Positions 32,187 to 41,456 of a stretch of DNA of 64,000 nt are shown here, piece by piece. The stretch is from Clostridiales bacterium (GTDB lineage: Bacteria > Bacillota > Clostridia > Saccharofermentanales > Saccharofermentanaceae): contig JAFZHS010000013.1 in the NCBI GenBank assembly GCA_017554745.1, positions 62,001 to 126,000 of the forward strand. The letters run 5' to 3'. Position 1 is the stretch's first letter; each line of letters begins with the position of its first letter. Position numbers and translations under genes: made by a program. The notes below the pieces were generated by a model. That model had not been told where the DNA came from. It searched no databases and saw nothing but the letters and a program-made list of their open reading frames with translations.

Positions 32187-35100
32187 AGAAGCACGGCAGA
32201 CCGATATTCGGAATAACCAGAAGGACCCGTCTTGTAGCGGGTGTGGTCGTCGTGGCTGCAGTCCTCGTTCTCTCCGTAATCGTATTGGGCTATATCGGTG
32301 TCTTCGGTTTGAGATCAGAGCTCTTTGAGGTCGCTGCGACACCTGACAGGGCGGGCGATACGTTCGGAGGCGCGGGCGTAAACTGCGATGTCATTCCTAA
32401 TATCAATTTGGTAAGAGACGCTTCGTTCGAGAGCTCTACGCAGTATGCGAGCATGCTTGTTGCGGGATCTTCGGACGGCAGTATTTTCCTTACGCCCGAT
32501 GCGGTCGCGCAGGCAGGCTATGACACATCCGTCTGCGCAGGCGATACGGCGAGGATCATATCTATTGACAGTGACGGCGTGATGAGCGAGAAGTTCACAG
32601 GCAAGATCACAGGCTTTAAGCCTGCAAGATTCGGTGTCATTACCCTCATTAAAGACACTAAAGATTTTTGGAGCGACGACCGCATCAAGGAAATGACTTT
32701 CTGCGGCAGTTCTGCCCTTGCTCTGACTGAGAACGGCAGGCTGATCTCCGAGGTCACGAACAGCCAGCTTACGACTCTTGTTGATACGAATGAGAAATTC
32801 GTTAAGATCGATTCCAATGACACCGGCTTTATCGCCGTTTCCGTGAACGGCTCGATCTATACATCTCAGGACGGAAAGAACTTTACGCTTGTCTATGAGT
32901 CCGGATTTGCGGGCGGGAATACCGTTTGCGGAACAGGCAGCACCGGCAGCGCGTTCGCAGTCTGCTACATCGATGGCACTGTTGTAACTGTTACTGACGG
33001 CGAGATATGCGAGACTAAGATACCGGGCTCGAGCGCTGCAGCATTTGCCTCGGACGGCGAGAGATTTATGGCTGTCGACAAAGACGGCAATCTGTATCTG
33101 TCTTCTAACGGCATGATCTTCGAGAAGGCCGGAAATAACGGATCGCTTAAAGATGCCGACAAGCTCCTTGTCTGTGCATCCGACGGTGTTTTCTGCTTCG
33201 TGGAAGACGGTGTCAGGGCGCTTCTGGTAAAGACTACTGATTCAGGACTCCTCATTGAAGAGTACGAACTCTCGAAAATGACCGGCTCAGAGACCAAGAG
33301 CGTAGAGCTTACCAGTACGGGCATCATAATCGTGTGCACGACAGATAAGAAGGCTTTTGCGGTCAATCTCGTTACCAACAAAACGACAGCCCTTACATCT
33401 GAAAACACGGTTGTAGAGAGCATTTTAGGTGTCTCCGGTGATAAGGTCTATTACGATTCCGGCAAAGACATCTACAAGGCCCAGATACTGTCTGAGTTCG
33501 CTATCGAGGGCAATCTCGACGGCGTTGATATCATCGCAGACGACATCCTTATAGCAGGGCATCTGCAGAAAGCCGCAAACGGCGCGATAAGTGCTTCTGA
33601 TGAAGAAAATAACTGGTATGTTACTGAAGATTCCGCGTGGAGTGTTTACGGTGCAGGTTCCAACCTTACGGTGACCGACAGAGCTTACAGCGGAAGCTAC
33701 GGCGCAAGGCTCACCGGAAGAAGCGAAGGCGTCCATGCCATCTCACAGACATTCCCGGGAAAAGCAAAGGATAACTTTATCTCCGGAACATTCTACAGAC
33801 TGAGCCTTTATGTTTTGTCCGATGATGTACCCGATAAGGTATATTGCTGGGTAGAAGGCGAGGGCTTCGGAAGCCACGGATTCGAGCTTACGCAGATAGG
33901 CGGCAACTACAAGCTCTTCAGTTATGTTTTCGCTGTGACAGACCAGATGGCAGATGCAGAGGAGATCACGCTGAATATCGCGATCGAAGGCAGGGGATTC
34001 ATCCTTGTAGATGATATCTACTTAGGCCCTGACAGCTACGAAGCTGCAGGCATTCCCGATTTCTATTCGGATACTCTGGCAGCCGGAAAACCTGCTGCGA
34101 TCAGGCTTAATAATCTTAATATCGGAAGCTCGGGATTCGGTCAGGATTCAATGTATCTCATGAGTGCCGATTCCGTATCGCAGAGCATTAACGGAACTTC
34201 TTCCAAAGCTGATTACAGCCTTGATGAGGACGATGTCCTGCCTGCATTCCAAGGACAGGCCGTAACTGATTCTCTGGAAGACAGCTTAAGGCTCGTTAAG
34301 GAGTGCGGATCTTCGCCCTGGCTCGTTATAGGACCTTATGTAAACCAGACCGAGATCGACAGGCTCTTAGAGTATATGTGCGGCTCCATGACATCCGAAT
34401 ACGGCGGCCGGAGAATCGATAACGGCACAGCGCTCCCGTGGAGCAGACAGTTCTCCAGATTCTACATTGAGATCAACGACAGCGGCAGGGTATTCAGAAG
34501 CGATGTCCAGAGAGCCGCATACGTTAACTATGTAATGTCCATGTTCACGCAGTCCGAGTATTTCAGCGATATCAAGGATAAGACAGTATTCCTTGACGGC
34601 ATGAAATACGACGGCGGCACCATGATGTCTGATGCCGATAACCACACGATGGATGTTAAGCTCATTGCTAACGATAATTCCGCTACTTATGTCGACAATA
34701 TCGAGACGAGCTATGTACTCGCGCAGTACGATTCGCCGCATATCGTTTCAGGCAATTCCGGAGAGTATATCCGTTCACTCGATACGGACGGAAGCAACTG
34801 CGCAAAGGTGCTCTCGGCGCTCATCACACAGGAAGCAGATTTTGCGGAGATGTTCCTTTTCGACTGCGCGGTAAACTTCGTGCCGTCCCAGTACACGGGC
34901 AGCGGAATGTTCGTAGGCGAGAATGAGTTCATCAACATGATGACCGTATCAGGACTTATTTCTCCTCTTACAGGCTTCGATGAGCTCTATGTCAATATCA
35001 ATGAGCCTCTCGATACCACCGTGACGGCCAGTGCCGAACAGTTCAATTCCAACATTACGACGGCCTGCTTTAATAAGGACAATAAGACTTATATCGTGAT

Positions 35101-35287
35101 AGCGAATTCTTCGATCAACCAGCAGAGCTTCCTTATCAACGATAACAAACTCGGGCGTGTAGATGCCGTGATCAGGCGATATTCCGCAAAAGGGAGCCTC
35201 TTAAATGAGAAGTCCACGAGAAATGACCACATCCGTCATATCCTGAGACCGGGTGAATTCATAATCGTCGAGATAACAAATAAATAA
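32183..35287 (+). CDS. Large envelope protein: propeller, CBM-like and glycosidase-like regions
   Basis: This 1034-residue protein is anchored by one N-terminal helix (about 18-42) with the rest outside. Residues about 75-440 show recurring 40-50-residue blocks (DGSIFLTPD, NGSIYTSQDGKNFT, DGNLYLSSNGMIFE), a BNR/WD-like beta-propeller pattern. Residues about 470-615 (WSVYGAGSNLTVTDRAYSG ... ILVDDIYLGP) resemble a CBM4/9-type jelly roll. Residues about 620-1034 look like a clan-A glycosidase barrel plus terminal beta-sandwich, since PWLVIGPYVNQTEIDRLLEY recalls GH51-type arabinofuranosidases. The usual acid/base NE pair seems replaced (FYIEINDSG), so activity is doubtful. Function unknown. It is coupled to the CPBP gene by a 4-base overlap. 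Confidence 0.6.
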   Translation: MKKHGRPIFGITRRTRLVAGVVVVAAVLVLSVIVLGYIGVFGLRSELFEVAATPDRAGDTFGGAGVNCDVIPNINLVRDASFESSTQYASMLVAGSSDGSIFLTPDAVAQAGYDTSVCAGDTARIISIDSDGVMSEKFTGKITGFKPARFGVITLIKDTKDFWSDDRIKEMTFCGSSALALTENGRLISEVTNSQLTTLVDTNEKFVKIDSNDTGFIAVSVNGSIYTSQDGKNFTLVYESGFAGGNTVCGTGSTGSAFAVCYIDGTVVTVTDGEICETKIPGSSAAAFASDGERFMAVDKDGNLYLSSNGMIFEKAGNNGSLKDADKLLVCASDGVFCFVEDGVRALLVKTTDSGLLIEEYELSKMTGSETKSVELTSTGIIIVCTTDKKAFAVNLVTNKTTALTSENTVVESILGVSGDKVYYDSGKDIYKAQILSEFAIEGNLDGVDIIADDILIAGHLQKAANGAISASDEENNWYVTEDSAWSVYGAGSNLTVTDRAYSGSYGARLTGRSEGVHAISQTFPGKAKDNFISGTFYRLSLYVLSDDVPDKVYCWVEGEGFGSHGFELTQIGGNYKLFSYVFAVTDQMADAEEITLNIAIEGRGFILVDDIYLGPDSYEAAGIPDFYSDTLAAGKPAAIRLNNLNIGSSGFGQDSMYLMSADSVSQSINGTSSKADYSLDEDDVLPAFQGQAVTDSLEDSLRLVKECGSSPWLVIGPYVNQTEIDRLLEYMCGSMTSEYGGRRIDNGTALPWSRQFSRFYIEINDSGRVFRSDVQRAAYVNYVMSMFTQSEYFSDIKDKTVFLDGMKYDGGTMMSDADNHTMDVKLIANDNSATYVDNIETSYVLAQYDSPHIVSGNSGEYIRSLDTDGSNCAKVLSALITQEADFAEMFLFDCAVNFVPSQYTGSGMFVGENEFINMMTVSGLISPLTGFDELYVNINEPLDTTVTASAEQFNSNITTACFNKDNKTYIVIANSSINQQSFLINDNKLGRVDAVIRRYSAKGSLLNEKSTRNDHIRHILRPGEFIIVEITNK

Positions 35288-35299
35288 GGAGAGGGTTTA

Positions 35300-35839
35300 T
35301 TAGCCTTCTGTAATGAGCCTGATCAGTTCTTCAGGCACTTTGGAACAGTTAGATCTCCACTTTTTGCAGAGCTTAACCGCAGTAGCTTCGTCATCTGTCG
35401 TAACCGTTACGGAGAAAGGCTTTCCGTCGCCCTCAGAAGAGAGGATGACGCGGAATTTGCCGCCTTCTGCTAGCTCTAATGAAGCTGATATTCCGGAGCT
35501 CTTGGCCATCTCGCTTAAGATCTCTTCTGCTGCTTCGTTAAGGTGCTGGAGCAAAGGCGCGCTGAGAGAGGAGATGAGGTCATTGAGAACGGCCCTTCCG
35601 CCGTCCGTGAGCGTCAGATTCTCCGTAGAACCTACCGCATCGCCCGTGAAATCGCCTGACTTGATCTTATCCATGAGGTTGCCCGAGATAAGCTCCTCGT
35701 AAGATCTGCTGAATGTAAAGAAGTCCGTATAAAGCGATTCCATGCACTTATCCATCAAAAGATGGTAGCTCACGCCCGGAGCCCTGTCGACCAGATACAG
35801 TATCTGGATCTTGGATTCAGCTATCGAAATATCAGACAT
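35300..35839 (-). CDS. DUF4364 family protein (winged-helix-like)
   Basis: This 179-residue cytoplasmic protein has the DUF4364 pattern: an N-terminal winged-helix-like segment (ESKIQILYLVDRAPGVSYHLLMDKCME), LTDGGRAVLNDL in the wing region and a beta-rich C-terminal half. Members occur almost only in Clostridia and are thought to be regulators, unproven. AAGGAA precedes the start. It converges on the envelope protein gene with a 12-base gap and diverges from pgi. Confidence 0.85.
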   Translation of the reverse strand: MSDISIAESKIQILYLVDRAPGVSYHLLMDKCMESLYTDFFTFSRSYEELISGNLMDKIKSGDFTGDAVGSTENLTLTDGGRAVLNDLISSLSAPLLQHLNEAAEEILSEMAKSSGISASLELAEGGKFRVILSSEGDGKPFSVTVTTDDEATAVKLCKKWRSNCSKVPEELIRLITEG

Positions 35840-35894
35840 CTTGTATTCCTTTATTAATCGTTGTTTTTTGTAATAATTCCACGCTTAATTATAC

Positions 35895-35923
35895 TCGAAA
35901 AGACATTTTTACGGGTGTATACT
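35895..35923 (+). promoter_or_regulatory. Promoter of pgi
   Basis: TCGAAA (35895-35900), a 17-base spacer and TATACT (35918-35923), 39 bases before the pgi start. Confidence 0.45.
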
Positions 35924-35962
35924 CTGAATGTTTTTTGAATTAACCCTTAAGGAGAGACTACA

Positions 35963-37312
35963 ATGATTACATTTGATTACCAGAACGCCCTCGAATTCAT
36001 CGGCGGCGAAGAGGCAGTCGCTAGAATGGAGCCCCAGGTAAAAGCCGCTTCTGATATGCTTCACAAGAAGAACGGCCCCGGCAACGATTTCCTCGGATGG
36101 CTCGACCTTCCTACAAACTACGATAAAGAAGAATTTGCACGTATCCGCCAGGCAGCACAGAAGATCAGAAGAGATTCTGACGTTCTCGTTGTAATCGGTA
36201 TCGGTGGTTCTTATCTCGGCGCAAGAGCAGTTATCGAGCTTCTCGGCCATTCCTTCGCTAACGCAGCATCCAAGAAGGTAAGAAAGAGCCCGCTCATCCT
36301 TTTCTGCGGTAACTCCATCAGCGCTACATATCTTGCAGACATGATGGACATCATCGAAGGCAAGGACATCTCCCTCAACATCATCTCCAAGTCCGGCACG
36401 ACAACAGAGCCTGCTATCGCTTTCCGTATCCTCCGCGCTTACATGGAGAATAAGTATGGCAAGGAAGAGGCTAAGAACAGGATCTATGCTACGACCGACA
36501 AGGCAAGAGGTGCTTTGAAGGGATTAGCTGACGAAGAAGGCTACGAGAGCTTCGTAGTACCTGACGATGTAGGCGGAAGATTCTCCGTTCTTACAGCCGT
36601 AGGACTTCTTCCCATCGCTGTCGCAGGCATCGACATCAGAGAGCTCATGAAGGGTGCTAAGGACGCTTCCAAGGCTTATAAGAAGCTTCCTTTCGCAGAG
36701 AACCCTTGCTATCAGTACGCAGCAGTACGTAACTGCCTGCTCCGTTCCGGTTACTCCACAGAAGTTATGGTTAACTACGAGCCTTCATTCCACTTCATGA
36801 CAGAGTGGTGGAAGCAGCTTTACGGTGAGTCCGAAGGTAAGGACAGAAGAGGAATCTTCCCCGCAGGCGTTGATAACACAACAGACCTTCACTCCATGGG
36901 CCAGTTCATCCAGGACGGCGCAAGGATCATGTATGAGACAGTTGTTGAGATCGACCAGCCCAGAAGATCTTTCGAGATCCCTAACGATAAGGACAACTTG
37001 GACGGCCTTAACTTCCTCTCCGGCATGGACATGAATGAAGTTAACAAGAAGGCAATGCAGGGCACGATCCTTGCTCACGTTGACGGTAAGGTGCCGAACC
37101 TTGCCATCCACATGCCTGAGCAGAATGCTTACTCTTTGGGTGAGCTCATCTATTTCTTCGAGAAGGCTTGCGGCATCTCCGGCTACCTCCTCGCAGTAAA
37201 TCCTTTCAACCAGCCCGGCGTTGAAGCTTACAAGAAGAACATGTTCGCTCTTCTCGGCAAGCCCGGCTATGAGGACCAGAAGGCTGCTCTCGAGGCAAGA
37301 CTCAATAAATAA
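35963..37312 (+). CDS. pgi: Glucose-6-phosphate isomerase
   Basis: This 449-residue glycolytic enzyme interconverts glucose-6-phosphate and fructose-6-phosphate in the cytoplasm. It is the shorter Firmicutes form. Conserved segments include [19 protein letters not shown] (sugar-phosphate binding), [35 protein letters not shown] and [12 protein letters not shown] near the C-terminus with the catalytic lysine. GGAG precedes the ATG. It is a single-gene unit between its own promoter and a hairpin terminator. Confidence 0.95.
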   Translation: MITFDYQNALEFIGGEEAVARMEPQVKAASDMLHKKNGPGNDFLGWLDLPTNYDKEEFARIRQAAQKIRRDSDVLVVIGIGGSYLGARAVIELLGHSFANAASKKVRKSPLILFCGNSISATYLADMMDIIEGKDISLNIISKSGTTTEPAIAFRILRAYMENKYGKEEAKNRIYATTDKARGALKGLADEEGYESFVVPDDVGGRFSVLTAVGLLPIAVAGIDIRELMKGAKDASKAYKKLPFAENPCYQYAAVRNCLLRSGYSTEVMVNYEPSFHFMTEWWKQLYGESEGKDRRGIFPAGVDNTTDLHSMGQFIQDGARIMYETVVEIDQPRRSFEIPNDKDNLDGLNFLSGMDMNEVNKKAMQGTILAHVDGKVPNLAIHMPEQNAYSLGELIYFFEKACGISGYLLAVNPFNQPGVEAYKKNMFALLGKPGYEDQKAALEARLNK

Positions 37313-37346
37313 ACTTAAAGCGATTGCTTTGGACTTTGAACCGTTG

Positions 37347-37372
37347 CAGGGGCTGCGTTTGCGGCCCCTGTA
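37347..37372 (+). terminator. Hairpin after pgi
   Basis: CAGGGGCTGC (37347-37356) pairs with GCGGCCCCTG (37361-37370), a 10-bp stem with a 4-base loop. The T-tract is weak. A very similar hairpin terminates the second lipoprotein gene at 38952. Confidence 0.65.
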
Positions 37373-37410
37373 ACATTGTTATGCTTGTGTTTTTAGTGCC
37401 TTTAGCATAT

Positions 37411-37461
37411 TCCGATTGGTAGTTTTACACAGTCCGATTTGGATATTTTGTACATCCGATT
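37411..37461. promoter_or_regulatory. Three TCCGATT iterons at exact 22-bp spacing
   Basis: TCCGATT occurs at 37411, 37433 and 37455, each exactly 22 bases apart, with partly similar spacers between the first two (GGTAGTTTTACACA, GGATATTTTGTACA). A TATAAT follows at 37490. Two-turn spacing upstream of a promoter is typical of direct-repeat operators such as those of LytTR-type response regulators; the protein that binds is unknown. Confidence 0.6.
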
Positions 37462-37511
37462 TTTATAGGCAAATGACCCCTGATATGTCTATAATCATTC
37501 TCAGGAATAAG

Positions 37512-37536
37512 GTATTCCCAAGGGATAAAGGAATAC
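37512..37536 (+). promoter_or_regulatory. Leader hairpin, copy 1 (GTATTCC/GGAATAC)
   Basis: GTATTCC (37512-37518) pairs with GGAATAC (37530-37536) around CAAGGGATAAA, followed by GGTTTTT. It is nearly identical to the element at 38232 before the paralogous gene. It lies in the 5' untranslated region about 30 bases before the start codon and could be an attenuator, an RNA-stability element or a protein-binding site. Confidence 0.6.
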
Positions 37537-37567
37537 GGTTTTTAGGGATTAGGGAGGAAAAATCACT

Positions 37568-38197
37568 ATGAAAAAGAAGATGTTGTCCATGGCAGCAGCC
37601 ATTACTATGGCTGTCGTTATTCTGACAGGTTGCTCTGCAGGTTTTAAAAGGGATTCTGTCATCGAAGCTGCCAAGGAATACGGGATGGATGATACCAGGG
37701 CCTTTTATCAAGCAGCTCAGATCACTAATGTTGATACTAAGGCTTTTTATATCTCCGACAGCAAACAAGCAGATGATATACGCCGCCTGTTGATGCATGC
37801 GGGTTTTGATACTGCGTTCGATCTTAAAGAAACGATTCTGCTCTCTGATGTTAAGGCTGTCCGCAACGACGATGACACGAGTGATGCCCATACAAGGATT
37901 CTCTATATGACGGCTGCTGATGCGAAAACTGCCAAGGAAATCTATGATATCAATGCCGAATGGGTCGAGGCGCATGACGGCACATCCGGAAAGCAGAAGG
38001 GTGTCGATTATGTGATCAACTATGTGAGCTTCACAACGTCTGATGACCGTGAAGCAGAAAGCTTCTACGGCGTTTATATCAAAGGCGATACGGTAATCTG
38101 GATAGAGGCATTTACCAATAACGGACCTATTGACGAATGCACAGAATTTTTCTGCAATAAACTCGGTCTGGTATCACCGCTGACACTGAGGAAATAA
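37568..38197 (+). CDS. Predicted lipoprotein, first of a tandem pair
   Basis: This 209-residue exported lipoprotein has a signal peptide and lipobox LTGC (acylated Cys22). The mature part is not recognised. It has alternating helices and strands, with YGVYIKGDTVIWIEAF near the end, CTEFFCNKLGLVSPL at the C-terminus and an EYGMD motif near the start. The downstream paralogue shares the signal peptide almost base for base and the C-terminal FCxKLGLVSP motif, but the middle has diverged strongly. GGGAGG precedes the ATG. The promoter region holds three 22-bp iterons and a leader hairpin. Function unknown. Confidence 0.75.
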   Translation: MKKKMLSMAAAITMAVVILTGCSAGFKRDSVIEAAKEYGMDDTRAFYQAAQITNVDTKAFYISDSKQADDIRRLLMHAGFDTAFDLKETILLSDVKAVRNDDDTSDAHTRILYMTAADAKTAKEIYDINAEWVEAHDGTSGKQKGVDYVINYVSFTTSDDREAESFYGVYIKGDTVIWIEAFTNNGPIDECTEFFCNKLGLVSPLTLRK

Positions 38198-38231
38198 GTC
38201 GTTTTAATATCTAAATAAACTCTGAAATAAA

Positions 38232-38256
38232 GTATTCCCAAGGGATAGAGGAATAC
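38232..38256 (+). promoter_or_regulatory. Leader hairpin, copy 2 (GTATTCC/GGAATAC)
   Basis: GTATTCC (38232-38238) pairs with GGAATAC (38250-38256) around CAAGGGATAGA, followed by GGTTTTTT. Only a few bases differ from copy 1 across the whole leader up to the start codon. No TATAAT or iterons precede it, so this copy may be reached by read-through from the first gene. Confidence 0.6.
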
Positions 38257-38289
38257 GGTTTTTTAAGGAATTAGGGAGGAAAAATCACT

Positions 38290-38922
38290 ATGAAAAAGAA
38301 GATGTTGTCCATGGCAGCAGCTATTACTATGGCTGTAGTTGTTCTGACAGGTTGTTCATCAAATGCATTCTCAACTGCTTCGCTCGCCAAAACCGCGGAG
38401 AAGTACGGGATGGAAACAGCAGATAGCTATACTCAATACATGAAGTCTTATCTCTCATACGATAAAGGATTAGACACTTCCGTTTATTATGTTGCAGAGG
38501 ACAGCAAAGAAGCGCTTCATATGTATGACACTGCTTTTGCAGTTAATCTTGGCGCTTATCCTGCAATGGAAGTAAAAGAATTTGCAGCCTGCTATGATGT
38601 CAGATTTGAGGAAAACAGCGGAAATAACGTACAGACCGAGATCTATATGATCACCGCCAATGATAGCGATTCAGCAAGCGAGCTTTATGATTCTTTAGTC
38701 GGTATGTGCGCTCCGTATGAGACTGATTCAGGCACAAAGAACGGTTACACCTATACAATTGCGTTTGTGGGTAACGAGAACAGGAGCATGGCCATCGGTG
38801 TTTACATGAAAGGCAATACTGTCATCAGCATTTCGCAGCGCGGAGATACATTAACAGACGATTGCGCAGGATACTTCTGCAAGAAACTTGGCCTGGTATC
38901 ACCTTTCACGCTGATGGAATGA
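38290..38922 (+). CDS. Predicted lipoprotein, second of a tandem pair
   Basis: This 210-residue lipoprotein has lipobox LTGC (Cys22). Its first 20 residues and the coding bases behind them are almost identical to the upstream paralogue. The mature region shares only the pattern: KYGMET near the start, a middle EIYMITANDSDSASELYDSL that parallels the upstream ILYMTAADAKTAKEIYD, then GVYMKGNTVISISQ and YFCKKLGLVSPFTL at the end. This is a local duplication followed by divergence of the exposed part. A strong terminator follows. Function unknown. Confidence 0.75.
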   Translation: MKKKMLSMAAAITMAVVVLTGCSSNAFSTASLAKTAEKYGMETADSYTQYMKSYLSYDKGLDTSVYYVAEDSKEALHMYDTAFAVNLGAYPAMEVKEFAACYDVRFEENSGNNVQTEIYMITANDSDSASELYDSLVGMCAPYETDSGTKNGYTYTIAFVGNENRSMAIGVYMKGNTVISISQRGDTLTDDCAGYFCKKLGLVSPFTLME

Positions 38923-38951
38923 TCTGCTTTAACCGGTTATCGATATGAATG

Positions 38952-38982
38952 CAGGGGCTGCGGGTCGCGGCCCCTGTTTTTT
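38952..38982 (+). terminator. Intrinsic terminator after the lipoprotein pair
   Basis: CAGGGGC (38952-38958) pairs with GCCCCTG (38970-38976), extended inward by TGCG/CGCG-type pairs and followed by six T. Confidence 0.92.
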
Positions 38983-39058
38983 GTGCTTGAATCTGTGTAG
39001 TGCCCGAGAGTGACACGTTTTCCTTCACTCGTGCTTTAGTTTTTGTGTCGGCTGTTAT

Positions 39059-39100
39059 TTGAATATAATACGCGTAACTTGTATAATAACTCGCGTAATT
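39059..39100 (+). promoter_or_regulatory. Hydratase promoter overlapped by CGCGTAA direct repeats
   Basis: TTGAAT (39059-39064), a 17-base spacer and TATAAT (39082-39087) form a good promoter. CGCGTAA occurs at 39071-39077 within the spacer and again at 39092-39098 across the likely transcription start, 21 bases apart and each followed by an AT-rich TATA stretch. The position suits a repressor operator. A second TATAAT lies at 39064-39069. Confidence 0.65.
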
Positions 39101-39123
39101 TATATAAAAATGAGGTAGATACT

Positions 39124-41421
39124 ATGATTTCCACACTCGAAAACGGCGCTTGGCTCATAAACGGCGCTGAACTCATCGAAGATTCCGCAAATGCGGCTGA
39201 AGCGGTTGCCGCTAAATCCGGTAAGGCAGCTGACAAAGCAGCAGCCAAGCAGGGCACTATCGCTTACGGAATCCTTAAAGATCACAATACTTCCGGCAAC
39301 ATGGAGCAGCTTAAGATCAAGTTCGATAAGCTGACTTCACACGACATCACATATGTAGGCATCATCCAGACGGCAAGAGCTTCGGGCCTTGAGAAGTTCC
39401 CGATCCCTTACGTCCTTACTAACTGCCACAACTCACTTTGCGCAGTAGGCGGTACGATCAACGAGGATGACCACATGTTCGGTCTTACTGCTGCCAAGAA
39501 GTACGGCGGTATCTATGTACCTCCTCATCAGGCAGTTATCCACCAGTACGCAAGAGAGATGCTCGCTACATGCGGCGGTATGATCCTCGGTTCTGACTCA
39601 CACACACGTTACGGTGCGCTCGGTACGATGGCTATGGGTGAGGGCGGTCCTGAGCTCGTTAAGCAGCTCCTCTCACAGACATACGACATCAAGATGCCTG
39701 ACGTTATTGCCATCTACCTCACAGGTGAGCCGATGAAGGGCGTAGGTCCCCAGGACGTTGCTCTTGCTATCATCGGCAAGGTATTCAATACAGGCTATGT
39801 TAAGAACAAGGTCATGGAGTTCGTAGGCCCCGGTGTCGCAAGCCTTTCTGCTGATTTCAGGATCGGCATCGACGTTATGACAACTGAGACCACATGCCTT
39901 TCTTCCATCTGGCAGACAGACGAGAAGACAGAGCAGTTTTTCGAGATCCACGGCAGATCAGGCGACTACAAGAAGCTCGCTCCTGCTGACGTTACTTACT
40001 ATGACGGCGCTGTTATCGTTGACCTCTCTACGATCAAGCCTATGATCGCTATGCCTTTCCATCCTTCCATCGCATACGAGATCGATTACGTTAACGCAAA
40101 TCTCGAGCAGATGATCGCTGAGACAGAGGAGAGAGCTAAGGTATCTTTCGGCGACAAGATCGAGTATTCGCTCAAGAACAAGATCGTAGACGGCAAGCTC
40201 ATGGTAGACCAGGGTATCATTGCAGGATGTGCAGGCGGCGGATTCGAGAATATCTGCGCTGCAGCTGACATCATGAAGGGCAAGTACATCGGAGCAGATA
40301 AGTTCACGATGAGCATCTATCCTGCATCCACACCTGTTTACATGGAGCTCGTTAGAAACGGCGTTGCAGCTACTCTCCTTGAGACAGGCGCTATCCTTAA
40401 GACTGCATTCTGCGGACCTTGCTTCGGTGCAGGTGATACACCCGCAAACAATGCATTCTCCATCCGTCACTCCACAAGAAACTTCCCGAACAGAGAAGGC
40501 TCAAAGGTACAGAGCGGCCAGATCTCTTCCGTTGCACTCATGGACGCAAGATCCATCGCCGCAACAGCTGCAAACAAGGGCGTTCTCACACCTGCTACGG
40601 AGTTCACGGGCGAACTTAATAACTACGCTTACACATTCGATTCAAAGATCTACGCTAACAGAGTATTTGACTCCAAGGGAATCGCAGATCCTAACACAGA
40701 GATCCAGTTCGGACCTAACATCAAGGACTGGCCGAAGATGGAAGCACTGCCCGAAAACCTCGTTCTCCAGGTAGTATCCGAGATCCACGATCCCGTTACC
40801 ACAACAGACGAGCTCATCCCTTCAGGCGAGACATCTTCTTACAGATCAAATCCTCTTGGCCTTGCAGAGTTCACGCTCTCTCGTAAGGATCCTGAGTACG
40901 TCGGCCGCGCTAAGAACATCCAGAAGGCTGAGACAGCGCTTGTAGCAGGCGAGCACGCTTGCCAGGCAGTCGAGGGTCTCCATGATGTAATGCAGGTAGT
41001 AAAGACTATCGTACCTTTCGAAAAGGCTGACACTAAGATCATCGGATTCGGTTCTGTGATCTTCGCAGTCAAGCCCGGTGACGGTTCTGCAAGAGAGCAG
41101 GCTGCTTCCTGCCAGAAGGTGCTTGGCGGCTGGGCTAATATCGCCAACGAGTACGCTACAAAGAGATACAGATCAAACCTCATTAACTGGGGTATGCTGC
41201 CGTTCATCATCGAGAAGGGCGATCTTCCTTTCGCAAATCTCGACTACATTCTTTTCCCGGGAATCAGGAAGGCAGTCGAGGAGAAGGCTGACACCATCAA
41301 GGCTGTTGCCATTAAGGGCAGTGAGACCAAAGAGTTCACATTGACCCTGGGTGACCTCACAGACCGTGAGCGCCAGATAATCCTTGACGGATGCCTCATC
41401 AACTTCAACAGACAGAAATAA
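39124..41421 (+). CDS. Aconitase-family hydratase (YbhJ-like)
   Basis: This 765-residue iron-sulphur hydratase has the aconitase fold. The three cluster cysteines are visible as Cys369 ([13 protein letters not shown]) and Cys430/Cys433 ([12 protein letters not shown]), and [20 protein letters not shown] is the substrate-binding DSHT region. A C-terminal swivel domain follows (about 590-750). The overall form, with [15 protein letters not shown] near the start, fits the YbhJ-type hydratases rather than housekeeping citrate-cycle aconitase, and the true substrate is unknown. The frame is open from 39043, but GAGG lies nine bases before ATG 39124. The promoter carries CGCGTAA repeats, so expression is probably regulated. 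Confidence 0.85.
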   Translation: MISTLENGAWLINGAELIEDSANAAEAVAAKSGKAADKAAAKQGTIAYGILKDHNTSGNMEQLKIKFDKLTSHDITYVGIIQTARASGLEKFPIPYVLTNCHNSLCAVGGTINEDDHMFGLTAAKKYGGIYVPPHQAVIHQYAREMLATCGGMILGSDSHTRYGALGTMAMGEGGPELVKQLLSQTYDIKMPDVIAIYLTGEPMKGVGPQDVALAIIGKVFNTGYVKNKVMEFVGPGVASLSADFRIGIDVMTTETTCLSSIWQTDEKTEQFFEIHGRSGDYKKLAPADVTYYDGAVIVDLSTIKPMIAMPFHPSIAYEIDYVNANLEQMIAETEERAKVSFGDKIEYSLKNKIVDGKLMVDQGIIAGCAGGGFENICAAADIMKGKYIGADKFTMSIYPASTPVYMELVRNGVAATLLETGAILKTAFCGPCFGAGDTPANNAFSIRHSTRNFPNREGSKVQSGQISSVALMDARSIAATAANKGVLTPATEFTGELNNYAYTFDSKIYANRVFDSKGIADPNTEIQFGPNIKDWPKMEALPENLVLQVVSEIHDPVTTTDELIPSGETSSYRSNPLGLAEFTLSRKDPEYVGRAKNIQKAETALVAGEHACQAVEGLHDVMQVVKTIVPFEKADTKIIGFGSVIFAVKPGDGSAREQAASCQKVLGGWANIANEYATKRYRSNLINWGMLPFIIEKGDLPFANLDYILFPGIRKAVEEKADTIKAVAIKGSETKEFTLTLGDLTDRERQIILDGCLINFNRQK

Positions 41422-41427
41422 GACAAC

Positions 41428-41450
41428 AGGGGCACGGAAAACGTGCCCCT
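41428..41450 (+). terminator. Hairpin between the hydratase and yitT genes
   Basis: AGGGGCACG (41428-41436) pairs with CGTGCCCCT (41442-41450) around GAAAA. Only CAATTT follows, six bases before the next start codon, so termination would be weak and the hairpin occupies the place of the yitT ribosome binding site. Confidence 0.6.
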
Positions 41451-41456
41451 CAATTT

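Noticed and set aside
37411..37461. Short CRISPR array
   Set aside because: The repeated unit is only 7 bases, the spacers resemble one another, and no cas gene is in the window; operator iterons fit better.
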